From contig CBDUZZ010000057.1 of assembly GCA_965371855.1 (NCBI GenBank), forward strand, positions 1-32,024: 32,024 bases of DNA, in the 5' to 3' direction. Made by a program: the position numbers and the translations under genes. The notes beneath the pieces were generated by a model. It saw only the letters and a program-made list of their open reading frames with translations. It made no database searches and was not told the DNA's origin. Within the stretch, counting starts at the first letter, position 1, and each line of letters begins with the position of its first letter. Below are positions 8,679-16,967 of this stretch, one piece after another. This stretch comes from JAADEM01 sp965371855. GTDB taxonomy: Bacteria; Bacteroidota; Bacteroidia; Bacteroidales; Marinilabiliaceae.

Positions 8679-9467
8679 ATGAATATAGTTTTTTATAAAT
8701 ATCAGGGTACAGGAAATGACTTTATCATAGTTGATAACAGAAATGGACAATTTGACATCAACAACCACCAAGTTGTCAGCATTTTGTGTGACAGAAGATT
8801 TGGAATAGGTGCAGACGGACTGTTATCATTGGAATATCATGACGAATTTGCTTTTACTATGCGTTATTACAACAGCGACGGTAAAGAAGCAACAATGTGT
8901 GGTAATGGTGGTCGTTGCATTGCTGCATTTGCAGTTCACAGGGGAATTGTAAAAAATCCCGGCAAGTTTAAGTTCATGGCTACTGACGGCATTCATGAAG
9001 CAAAATTCAGCAATGATGTTGTTTCATTGAAAATGACCGAAGTAGGTAAAATAATCACTAATCCTGAATATCTATATCTGGATACAGGCTCGCCCCATTA
9101 TGTTACATTCGTCGATGATAATACATCGATTAATGTTGTGAAAAGAGGTAGCGAAATAAGGTATTCAAAAGAGTTTGAAACAAAGGGAGGTACCAATGTT
9201 AATTTCGTTCAACAGATAAATGACAAAACAATAAAAATGCGAACTTATGAACGGGGGGTGGAGAACGAGACCCTCTCATGCGGAACCGGCGCTGTAGCTT
9301 CTGCCATCTCTACAGCGATAAAACAAGGATATGGTGAGAAATTTACAGTGGAAGTTCCGGGAGGTCAATTACAGGTTGAATTCGAACTGGACAGTGCATT
9401 GCACCCACATAATATATGGCTGACAGGTCCGGCAAAGTTCGTTTTTAAAGGAGAAGTTGATATATAA
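8679..9467 (+). CDS. dapF: Diaminopimelate epimerase
   Basis: This 262-residue protein interconverts LL- and meso-diaminopimelate for lysine and peptidoglycan synthesis. The two catalytic cysteines are visible: C74 in MCGNGGRC and C201 in LSCGTGA, both in their signature contexts. The N-terminal YQGTGNDFI motif is also standard. Length is typical and the enzyme is cytosolic. The start codon follows a candidate promoter about 135 bases upstream. It converges on gyrB over a strong shared terminator. No other dap gene is nearby. Confidence 0.97.
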   Translation: MNIVFYKYQGTGNDFIIVDNRNGQFDINNHQVVSILCDRRFGIGADGLLSLEYHDEFAFTMRYYNSDGKEATMCGNGGRCIAAFAVHRGIVKNPGKFKFMATDGIHEAKFSNDVVSLKMTEVGKIITNPEYLYLDTGSPHYVTFVDDNTSINVVKRGSEIRYSKEFETKGGTNVNFVQQINDKTIKMRTYERGVENETLSCGTGAVASAISTAIKQGYGEKFTVEVPGGQLQVEFELDSALHPHNIWLTGPAKFVFKGEVDI

Positions 9468-9473
9468 GGCATA

Positions 9474-9494
9474 AAGGTATAAGGTATAAGGTAT
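9474..9494. repeat. Three tandem copies of the heptamer AAGGTAT
   Basis: Three exact 7-base copies start 7 bases after the dapF stop codon, with a degenerate AT-rich copy on the left. Similar short tandem repeats lie just after mltG, the wzc-type gene and the aspartate aminotransferase gene. Confidence 0.85.
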
Positions 9495-9535
9495 AAATTG
9501 TTTCAACCTTCAATTTTCATTCTTCGTATAACAAA

Positions 9536-9568
9536 AACCCTCCAAGAGTTTAGAACTCTTGGAGGGTT
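9536..9568. terminator. Bidirectional terminator between dapF and gyrB
   Basis: A perfect 15-base-pair stem (9536-9550 with 9554-9568) encloses a TAG triloop and has A/T-rich flanks on both sides. It lies between the converging ends of dapF and gyrB and should stop transcription from either direction. Confidence 0.9.
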
Positions 9569-9599
9569 ACTTATATTACCTGATAAACTTTAAACTCAT

Positions 9600-11564
9600 C
9601 TACACATCAATATTCGCATAAGTAGCATTTTGCTCAATAAACTCACGTCGTGGCGGAACATCATCACCCATAAGTATTGAGAATGTCCTGTCAGCTTCGG
9701 CAGCACTTTCAATTGTTACCTGACGTAAAGTACGTTGTTCAGGATTCATGGTAGTCTCCCAAAGCTGCTCAGCATTCATCTCACCAAGACCTTTGTATCT
9801 TTGGATATGTACACTATCTTCTTTTCCCCCACTATACTGCTCAATAAACTCACGTCGTTGCTTTTCATCCCAGCAATAACTTTGATTTTTCCCTTTCTTA
9901 ACCAAGTACAGAGGAGGAGTTGCAATATACAGATACCCATTATTAATAAGGTCTTTCATGAAACGAAAGAAGAAGGTCATTATAAGAGTTGTAATGTGGC
10001 TACCATCTACGTCGGCATCAGTCATGATTACAATTTTATGATACCTCAACTTCTCCAGATTGATTGCTTTGCTGTCTTCTTCTGTTCCCATAGTAACACC
10101 GAGGGCTGTAAAAATATTTTTTATCTCCTCATTTTCAAACACCTTGTGCTGAAGAGCTTTTTCAACGTTCAGTATTTTTCCCCTAAGCGGTAGAATTGCC
10201 TGAAACTTACGATCTCTACCCTGTTTGGCTGTTCCTCCCGCCGAATCTCCCTCGACAAGGAAAACCTCGCATAATGCAGGATCTTTCTCAGAACAGTCGG
10301 CCAGTTTTCCGGGAAGACCACCACCGGTTAAGGCACTCTTTCGCTGTACAAGTTCACGGGCTTTACGGGCAGCATGTCTTGCCATAGCGGCTAAAACAAC
10401 TTTATTCACAATCTCTTTGGCTGCTTTTGGATTCTCTTCGAGATAATTTGAAAGCATATTACTAACCGCCTGATCAACAACCAAACTAATATCACTATTA
10501 CCCAGTTTTGTTTTAGTCTGTCCTTCAAATTGTGGCTCAGCAACCTTAACTGAAATAACAGCAGTTAATCCTTCACGAAAGTCATCACCGTTAATATCAA
10601 ACTTAAGCTTACTAAGCATTCCTGATTTATCAGCCCAATTCTTTAAAGTCCGGGTTAATCCGCGGCGAAAACCGGTAAGATGTGTCCCTCCCTCAATAGT
10701 ATTAATATTATTTACATACGAATAAATATTCTCACTAAAAGAAGCATTGTACTGAATAGCTATTTCTACCGGAACACCATTTTTCTCAGTATCGATATGA
10801 ATAATATTGTCGATAATTTTCTCTCTTGCTTCATCTATAAATTCAACAAATTCTTCCAGACCTCTTTCTGAAAAGAAACGATCAAATTTATAGTTTCCGT
10901 CTTCATCTTTTTCCCGCTTATCCGTTAAGTATATCTCAATTCCTTTATTCAGGAATGAGAGCTCTCTTAACCTGTTAGCAAGTATTGAATATTTATAGTG
11001 TGTTGTAATAAAAATAGAGTCATCAGGCAGAAATGTTACGATTGTTCCTGTTTCATCAGAAGTTCCAATTTCCTGCAAAGAGCCAACCGGAATTCCTATT
11101 TTATACTCCTGCACATAAATTTTCCCATCTCTGTGAACTTCAGCTCTTAAGTCAGTAGAGAGAGCATTTACACAAGAGACACCTACACCATGCAAACCAC
11201 CAGAAACCTTGTAAGAATCTTTATCAAATTTTCCACCTGCATGCAATACAGTCATCACTACTTCCAGTGCCGACTTTCCCTCTTTTTCATGATGATCTAC
11301 CGGAATACCCCTACCATTATCCTTAACGGTAATAGAATCATCCTCATTAATGAAAACATCAATTTTAGAACAATAACCTGCTAATGCTTCATCAATAGAA
11401 TTATCAACTACCTCGTACACCAAATGATGTAATCCTCTCTCCCCCAAATCACCAATATACATAGCCGGTCTTTTCCTTACTGCTTCAAGACCTTCAAGAA
11501 CGATTATATTATTGGCGGAATAATCACCATTATTTTGTAAATTATCACTTTCCTGATCACTCAT
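9600..11564 (-). CDS. gyrB: DNA gyrase subunit B
   Basis: This 654-residue protein is the ATPase and TOPRIM subunit of type II topoisomerase, which introduces negative supercoils with GyrA. The GHKL ATPase motifs are EVVDNSIDEA (about 51-60), DNGRGIP (about 82-88) and GGLHGVGVSCVNALS (about 122-136). The TOPRIM metal-binding motifs are EGDSAGG, with the catalytic Glu at about 438, and DADVDGSH near 510. The C-terminal segment carries QRYKGLGEMNAEQLWETTM. Length and the ending NATYANIDV fit GyrB rather than ParE of Bacteroidota. Its 181-base upstream region holds an exact -7 box and a terminator-like hairpin. Confidence 0.96.
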   Translation of the reverse strand: MSDQESDNLQNNGDYSANNIIVLEGLEAVRKRPAMYIGDLGERGLHHLVYEVVDNSIDEALAGYCSKIDVFINEDDSITVKDNGRGIPVDHHEKEGKSALEVVMTVLHAGGKFDKDSYKVSGGLHGVGVSCVNALSTDLRAEVHRDGKIYVQEYKIGIPVGSLQEIGTSDETGTIVTFLPDDSIFITTHYKYSILANRLRELSFLNKGIEIYLTDKREKDEDGNYKFDRFFSERGLEEFVEFIDEAREKIIDNIIHIDTEKNGVPVEIAIQYNASFSENIYSYVNNINTIEGGTHLTGFRRGLTRTLKNWADKSGMLSKLKFDINGDDFREGLTAVISVKVAEPQFEGQTKTKLGNSDISLVVDQAVSNMLSNYLEENPKAAKEIVNKVVLAAMARHAARKARELVQRKSALTGGGLPGKLADCSEKDPALCEVFLVEGDSAGGTAKQGRDRKFQAILPLRGKILNVEKALQHKVFENEEIKNIFTALGVTMGTEEDSKAINLEKLRYHKIVIMTDADVDGSHITTLIMTFFFRFMKDLINNGYLYIATPPLYLVKKGKNQSYCWDEKQRREFIEQYSGGKEDSVHIQRYKGLGEMNAEQLWETTMNPEQRTLRQVTIESAAEADRTFSILMGDDVPPRREFIEQNATYANIDV

Positions 11565-11596
11565 ATTTATTAATATTTTTGATAAACTTCAATATG

Positions 11597-11616
11597 AAAA
11601 AACCGGTTTTCCGGTT
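11597..11616 (-). terminator. Terminator-like hairpin in the gyrB upstream region
   Basis: On the minus strand AACCGG-AAAA-CCGGTT is followed by a T-run. It could end the transcript of the upstream barrel-protein gene, whose stop codon is about 130 bases away. It lies downstream of the predicted gyrB promoter, so it may instead be an attenuator in the gyrB leader. Confidence 0.6.
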
Positions 11617-11632
11617 ATTTTTATTTAACGAG

Positions 11633-11640
11633 CAAATATA
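11633..11640 (-). promoter_or_regulatory. gyrB -7 promoter box
   Basis: TATATTTG on the minus strand is an exact match to TAnnTTTG, about 70 bases upstream of the gyrB start codon. The -33 box is weak. No comparable box lies between the hairpin at 11597-11616 and the start codon. Confidence 0.55.
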
Positions 11641-11745
11641 CCAAAAAAATCAATGTAAAGAGTTGTTTTTATCACTTTTTATCAACAACGTAATGCATCG
11701 CAAGAAGCTGGATTACTGTGTGTTACAAACAGCCACACAAAACTG

Positions 11746-13599
11746 TTAAAAAGATATACCTATACCGACATAAATATTCACCCCCTGCATAGGATAACCG
11801 TTCCATTTGTAGTACTTTGATGCAGCCAGATTATTGACACGGGCAAAGAAAGACCAGGTAGAATTATACAGGTACTCAGCACCAATATTTAAGTCAAAAA
11901 CAGCATCTAATTTCTTCTCCTCCCATGCAGTAGGATCGAAAGCATAACGTTTCCCCAGCACATTAATTCCGGCATCAACCCATAAATCCTTTACAGGGCT
12001 AAAGCTGCTGTTCAGTATCAACTCCATTTCAGGCTTATGCCAGGCTCTGGCCAAGCTATCGGTATTCCATCCGTAATAAGTACCTTTGGCCAACAGTTTA
12101 AACTTTTCACCCGGGTGGAACAAGAACTCACCTGATACCGTTAGCAAAGTTCCATCATCATAAACAGGCACAAACAGATTGGTGTAATTTAATGTAGTAT
12201 TGCCATCCTGAAGGTAAAATTTGTTCACATAAAAATGTTCATTCATAAACATTGAATATGATACATCAGCACTAAAGGATGTGCTTTTACTAAAGTTACC
12301 TTTTATATTGGCAAACAAATCCAAGCCATAAAAAGATGTTTTAATATTCTGATCAGGAGAAACAAACGCATTTTCATATTGAACAGTCCTATAATCATTT
12401 TGATTATAATTTCCTTTCAATCCACCTTCAATAGAAACAACACCTTCCGCAATAGTTAACTCACCAGTTAACACTGGCGCGATTTGAAACTGATCATCAA
12501 AACTGTCTATCTCTCCGTACAAAAGCAAACCAACATTTATTTTAGCTCTGTCAAAATTAAAAACAATCTTCGGGCTAAATCCTATTAGAGTATTTTTACG
12601 CTCCTGAAAATAATAGAGCGGACCAATAGTGTCGGGAACTGACGTATTATTATATCTGATATCCATATCAACTGCAAAAGAAACTGTTCCATTAGGAAAA
12701 TAAGCGGAACCGCCTATGTCAAAACCATTTTGTGACACTCCTGTCAAATTACCAAATGACTCATAACCCAATGACACATCATATATTATCATGTCCTCCC
12801 GCACTTCATTATTTTTAAAACCTAATCGAAAATCTACTCCTGCAAGTCGTTGTTTTTCATCAGCCAGTAACAGATTTTGAGGAATAGGAGTTGCATAACC
12901 AGGAACCGTGTAGTCTGCATCCGGATCCATATTGTTATATCCGTAATAGTGATAAATGTTATGCCGGAAATTTATTGCTGTATACAATGTTTTATCATCA
13001 AAAAGATAATTAAATGCTATATCTCCCCATGTATCATGAAATGGAGCATCTGCTTTTTCGTCATTTTCAAGTGTAAGTTTTCCTAAGGATGTCCAATGGC
13101 CAATATTCAATCCTAAAACAAATGATTCAGAACGTAAAATATTATAATTAAGATCAGCAAAAAGTGAATTGTAATTTCCAATCCCGGCTTTCAGGTACGA
13201 TGTTTTCAGGTTCTTTTCCCTTTCCTTAGCCAATTTTGCAGGAGTTATCGGCTCCAAATCATATCCCGTAATCATTGCCTTACTTAGGATGCCATATTTA
13301 AAATTCGGACGCAAAGAGATAGAGTCATTCAAAACAGGCATTCGATTCACCTTAAATGCATCCGACAATGAAGGTGAGTAAGCCTTTACAACTTTTACAT
13401 CTTTATTAATCGGATCTCTTTCCTGCGCAAGCAAGGAAACAGAAAACACCATAAAAAAGAGTAGAAGTCCCACCCGACCTCCCCGATGGGAAGGAGAAAA
13501 TTCACATTCATCAATACCCAAATAATTTCCCTTTTCATTTTTAGCGAAAAGGAATATTGATAATAAAATATTAACTATTGGTTTTATTACTGTTTTCAT
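11746..13599 (-). CDS. Putative outer-membrane beta-barrel protein (TonB-receptor-like C-terminus)
   Basis: The frame is open from 13665, but I prefer the ATG at 13599 because it follows an AACA-rich stretch and begins a signal-peptide-like MKTVIKPIVNILL. That gives 617 residues. A second hydrophobic stretch ending in SVSLLAQ (about residues 45-59) carries the likely cleavage site. Between the two hydrophobic parts sits a polar segment containing SPSHRGGRVG, encoded by GC-rich DNA that looks like an inserted repeat. The body has many barrel-like strands, and the C-terminus resembles the end of TonB-dependent receptors (NNLAASKYYKWNGYPMQ..., final Phe). No plug domain or TonB box is evident, so transport is not assured. 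It lies just downstream of the large TPR gene and probably works with it at the outer membrane; this is inference. Confidence 0.72.
   Translation of the reverse strand: MKTVIKPIVNILLSIFLFAKNEKGNYLGIDECEFSPSHRGGRVGLLLFFMVFSVSLLAQERDPINKDVKVVKAYSPSLSDAFKVNRMPVLNDSISLRPNFKYGILSKAMITGYDLEPITPAKLAKEREKNLKTSYLKAGIGNYNSLFADLNYNILRSESFVLGLNIGHWTSLGKLTLENDEKADAPFHDTWGDIAFNYLFDDKTLYTAINFRHNIYHYYGYNNMDPDADYTVPGYATPIPQNLLLADEKQRLAGVDFRLGFKNNEVREDMIIYDVSLGYESFGNLTGVSQNGFDIGGSAYFPNGTVSFAVDMDIRYNNTSVPDTIGPLYYFQERKNTLIGFSPKIVFNFDRAKINVGLLLYGEIDSFDDQFQIAPVLTGELTIAEGVVSIEGGLKGNYNQNDYRTVQYENAFVSPDQNIKTSFYGLDLFANIKGNFSKSTSFSADVSYSMFMNEHFYVNKFYLQDGNTTLNYTNLFVPVYDDGTLLTVSGEFLFHPGEKFKLLAKGTYYGWNTDSLARAWHKPEMELILNSSFSPVKDLWVDAGINVLGKRYAFDPTAWEEKKLDAVFDLNIGAEYLYNSTWSFFARVNNLAASKYYKWNGYPMQGVNIYVGIGISF
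13468..13542 (-). repeat. GC-rich repeat-like insertion inside the barrel-protein signal region
   Basis: This in-frame stretch encodes a polar segment between two hydrophobic segments. Its GC-rich core at about 13468-13497 contains an imperfect inverted repeat (CCTTCCC with GGGGAGG on the minus strand). It resembles dispersed GC-rich Bacteroidota repeats. The outer limits are approximate, taken from the protein boundary. Confidence 0.45.
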
Positions 13600-13709
13600 T
13601 GTTGTTTTAATTATCGTATTCAAATGATGATTTTCTCCACCACACACTTTTAGGATATAAGCCACATTATTCGACTAAATATTACTCATGAATAATTGAG
13701 ATTAAAAGG

Positions 13710-16700
13710 CTATTCACCTTCCCCCTTAGGGGGAACAGAAGGGGGCTGCTTCTTATCTTCAACAGACCATGAAGAGATTCTGACATTAACCATATCCTGA
13801 ATATCATCATCACCCTTATAATTCTCTCTAAGACTTTCAAGATATTGAATAGCCTGAAAATCCTCAGCTCGATCATGATATATATCAGCCAATAAAACAA
13901 ATGCCCTGGCCAACCAATACTGATGAGGAGTTCCCTTATCAATAAAATCAAAAATCTCTCCTTCTGCTTTTTTTGATTGAGATTTTGAATAATAAATTTG
14001 TGAAATAAGATATTTAGCCCTTGCTCCCTCTTCACTCTGGGTGTTGCCTGCAACCTGTTTAAAAGTTCCTATAGCACTATCTTTATCACCTAATTCATAA
14101 TAGGAGATACCTTTATTAAACATTGCCTCTCTTTTAATTTCATCGCCCAACTTAGGTGACAAAAGCACTTTTTCAGCAGCAGTAATACTTTCACTGTATC
14201 TTTTCAGCTTAGTAAGGCTACGCATCTGACCAATCCCGGCCTCTAAACGGTTCTCTTCACGCTCTCCTTCTTGCCCAAGTCTAATGAAATTTTGCAAAGC
14301 TTCTTCATAATCTCCATTTCTATAATGTATCTCTCCTGCACGCAACAGAGCTTCTTCTGTAAACAAACTTTGTTCCCTGTTAGCAACATATTTGTAAGAC
14401 TTTAATGCCTCATCCATTTTTCCTGCTCTGAACTGACAATCAGCTTTATAAAAATTGGCATTAAGAATATACATACCCTGCGGGAAATTTTTAATATAAC
14501 TCTTAAAATGAAGAATCGCATGTTCACAATCACCTTTCATATAAAACCGTTCTCCCGAAACAAAAGACAATGAGTCTTGTTCTCTCTCCTCTACCTTCGC
14601 AAAACCACCTAAACTATTGGCATATCGCAAATAACCATCCAGATCGTTTTGATCCATGTAAACATTCCTAAGCCCTAAAAGAGCATCCATGGCTTCAGAT
14701 GTTCCCGGAAACTCATTAACAACTCTTTTATAAAATGACTTTGAATTATCGTAATCACCATTATTAAAATAAACCAATCCCAACTGCAACATTGCTTTGC
14801 GTGCATAACTGCTTCGCGGGAACCTCTGCTTCACTATCTTATAATTCCTGATAGCTAAATCAAGATTATTCAATGCAACATATGACTTTGCAATTTCATA
14901 ATATGAATCATCAAGATAATACGAATTAGGATAACGATTAACCAAAGCGGTAAGAACATCAATCTTTTGCCTCTGTTTCTTTTGTAGACCTAAACAGAAA
15001 CCTTTTTGAAACAGAGCATAATCAGCCGCCCCTTCGGGGAAATTTACAGCCTGATTATAATATGATATGGCATTACTAAAATCCCTTTCTACATAATAAC
15101 AGTCACCCAGCCTGTTTAGAGCATCACCTTTCATAACCCGGTCTGTACCTCTGGAAAGCTTTATATATTTTCTGAACCATATTTTTGCCTGAGTATAATC
15201 TTTTTGTTTAAAAAACACATACCCAATATTATAATGTGCTATCATGAATACTTCTAACGAATATGAACCCGGCGTATGGATAAACTTCAGATAATCAGCT
15301 TTTGCCTTTTCATACTCCTCAATTCTGTAATATGCCTCACCTCTCCAATACAGAGCTTTTATTTTTAACGCCTTATCATAATCCCCATATTTAAGGCTAT
15401 AATCAAAAAACTCAATTGCTTCCCTGTACTTCACATCAGTAAACAACTCCAGTCCACGAAAAAGGGCTACACGTTGTATCGCTTTATAAACAGTAGCTGA
15501 TTTTTTTTTGATCTTTTCCATTGAAGCCAATGCTTCACGATAATTCTTTGTGGTTAAAAAAGCCTTACCCAAATAATCATATGCCTGGTCTATTTTATCG
15601 CTGTTAGGAAAAAGTTCTATATAAGTTAAGAATGAATTAATTATCTCATTAAATGGCGAATATGCCAATTCATAATTCAACTTAATGTAATTCAGAAGAG
15701 CATCTTCCTGAATCTTTTTATCATAATCGTATTTTGAAGCTGCCTCGAAAGCCACTCTGGCTCGTTTTTTATCACCTAACATTAGATAACAATCACCAAG
15801 ATGATAATAGGCATTTTGAGACATCTGATCCTCTTTGGATGTTACTCTGGATAAATTCTCAGCAGCCTTTTCATAATCTTTCACAAAATAGGAAGCAAAC
15901 CCCAGATGGTAAAAATCTTCACGTTTCGGATCATCACTTAATACAATAGTCTTTTCATAATATGCGATGGCATCTTTATACTTTTTTAGGGCAAAATAGG
16001 AATCTGCAACTACACGTGACATATCAGCCTGCCTCTCAGGTGTTCCTTCTTCTGTCAGATGCAAAGCATATTCTATAGCCTTTTGGTACTCTTTCTGCAA
16101 ATAATAAATTTGCGCTATATAAAAAGTCACAACTTTACTAAAAGCCTTGTTTTCTTCAAGTTCTTTAAAACCCTTCAATGCCTTTGCATAGTTCCCTTTT
16201 TCATATTGTATATGTGAATAATAATACAAAACAGAAGTATAATATTTACTGTCGTGTGATTTTATTTTATTAAACAAAGCCAACGCTTTATCATAATCTT
16301 CCTCCATAAAATGAGTATATCCGGCATTAAAATAAAATGCCTCTCTGGTCTCTTTATCCAGCCCTGAAGATTCAACTTTATCAAACCAGCGTACTGCTCT
16401 ATTGAATTTGTCTTTTTGTTGATAATAGTCCCCTATATGATAATATGCATAAGAGTGCCTGTTGCTTTCCGGATAGTATTTTAAAAAAGACTCCCACTTA
16501 TAAAGCACATCATTATTATCTAATTTTGTAGCACACAAAGCCTCATAATATGCTGCTTCAGAAAGATAATTTACAGACTTGCCATTCGTGTTTTCAGACA
16601 AATAATTATTAAACAATATCCGTGCAGAACCATACTTCTTCTTTTGAAAAAGCTCATATGCTTCATCAAAGTTCTTATCTTTAAGGTCATATACTAATGA

Positions 16701-16769
16701 CTTTTGCCCCCACAAACAGGATATGGTATAAAAAAACAATAAAAAGAAAACTAAATTAAATTTTGTCAT
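13710..16769 (-). CDS. Large secreted tetratricopeptide-repeat protein
   Basis: This 1019-residue protein has a signal peptide (MTKFNLVFFLLFFYTISCLWGQ) and is otherwise built almost wholly of TPR helical repeats. Repeat signatures such as AYYHIGDYYQQKDKFNRAV, YNIGYVFFKQKDYTQAK and ALLRAGEIHYRNGDYEEAL recur throughout. It would sit in the periplasm or at the outer membrane as a scaffold. No enzymatic domain is visible. The natural end is probably near RISSWSVED, after which a repeat-derived tail (KQPPSVPPKGEGE) is appended. It lies upstream of the barrel-protein gene on the same strand. The 198-base gap before it has no clear promoter or terminator, so read-through from the polysaccharide run cannot be excluded. 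Confidence 0.88.
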   Translation of the reverse strand: MTKFNLVFFLLFFYTISCLWGQKSLVYDLKDKNFDEAYELFQKKKYGSARILFNNYLSENTNGKSVNYLSEAAYYEALCATKLDNNDVLYKWESFLKYYPESNRHSYAYYHIGDYYQQKDKFNRAVRWFDKVESSGLDKETREAFYFNAGYTHFMEEDYDKALALFNKIKSHDSKYYTSVLYYYSHIQYEKGNYAKALKGFKELEENKAFSKVVTFYIAQIYYLQKEYQKAIEYALHLTEEGTPERQADMSRVVADSYFALKKYKDAIAYYEKTIVLSDDPKREDFYHLGFASYFVKDYEKAAENLSRVTSKEDQMSQNAYYHLGDCYLMLGDKKRARVAFEAASKYDYDKKIQEDALLNYIKLNYELAYSPFNEIINSFLTYIELFPNSDKIDQAYDYLGKAFLTTKNYREALASMEKIKKKSATVYKAIQRVALFRGLELFTDVKYREAIEFFDYSLKYGDYDKALKIKALYWRGEAYYRIEEYEKAKADYLKFIHTPGSYSLEVFMIAHYNIGYVFFKQKDYTQAKIWFRKYIKLSRGTDRVMKGDALNRLGDCYYVERDFSNAISYYNQAVNFPEGAADYALFQKGFCLGLQKKQRQKIDVLTALVNRYPNSYYLDDSYYEIAKSYVALNNLDLAIRNYKIVKQRFPRSSYARKAMLQLGLVYFNNGDYDNSKSFYKRVVNEFPGTSEAMDALLGLRNVYMDQNDLDGYLRYANSLGGFAKVEEREQDSLSFVSGERFYMKGDCEHAILHFKSYIKNFPQGMYILNANFYKADCQFRAGKMDEALKSYKYVANREQSLFTEEALLRAGEIHYRNGDYEEALQNFIRLGQEGEREENRLEAGIGQMRSLTKLKRYSESITAAEKVLLSPKLGDEIKREAMFNKGISYYELGDKDSAIGTFKQVAGNTQSEEGARAKYLISQIYYSKSQSKKAEGEIFDFIDKGTPHQYWLARAFVLLADIYHDRAEDFQAIQYLESLRENYKGDDDIQDMVNVRISSWSVEDKKQPPSVPPKGEGE
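13713..13751 (-). repeat. GC-rich repeat forming the C-terminal tail of the TPR protein
   Basis: It contains the hairpin TTCCCCC-TTA-GGGGGAA (13719-13735) flanked by further C/G runs. It reads through in frame to give the last residues before the stop codon. Tails like PPSVPPKGEGE are typical of dispersed repeats reading into gene ends in Bacteroidota. Confidence 0.6.
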
Positions 16770-16967
16770 ATTCGTTTCTTGTACAAAAAAAACTGTTACT
16801 ATTCTCTAAATAAACAACGATAAACCTGTGTATTTAGTCTATCTTGTTATTAAAATAATGGCTAAAGATAAAAAAAGTGATGTCAACCGAAAAATCATAA
16901 CATCTTTTAAAAAGACAGATCAGCGGAATTTCAACCCTCATTTTTCCTATATAAATAATTATGCAAA

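Noticed and set aside
8521..8682. A 53-codon open frame ending in an ATGA overlap with the dapF start codon, like a translationally coupled leader peptide.
   Set aside because: The best -7 box for dapF (8537-8544) lies inside its first codons, so its ATG would be upstream of the transcription start. The sequence also shows no protein-like features.
13682..14053. A 123-codon minus-strand frame overlapping the end of the TPR gene.
   Set aside because: It lies in another frame within the well-supported TPR coding region and has no domain of its own.
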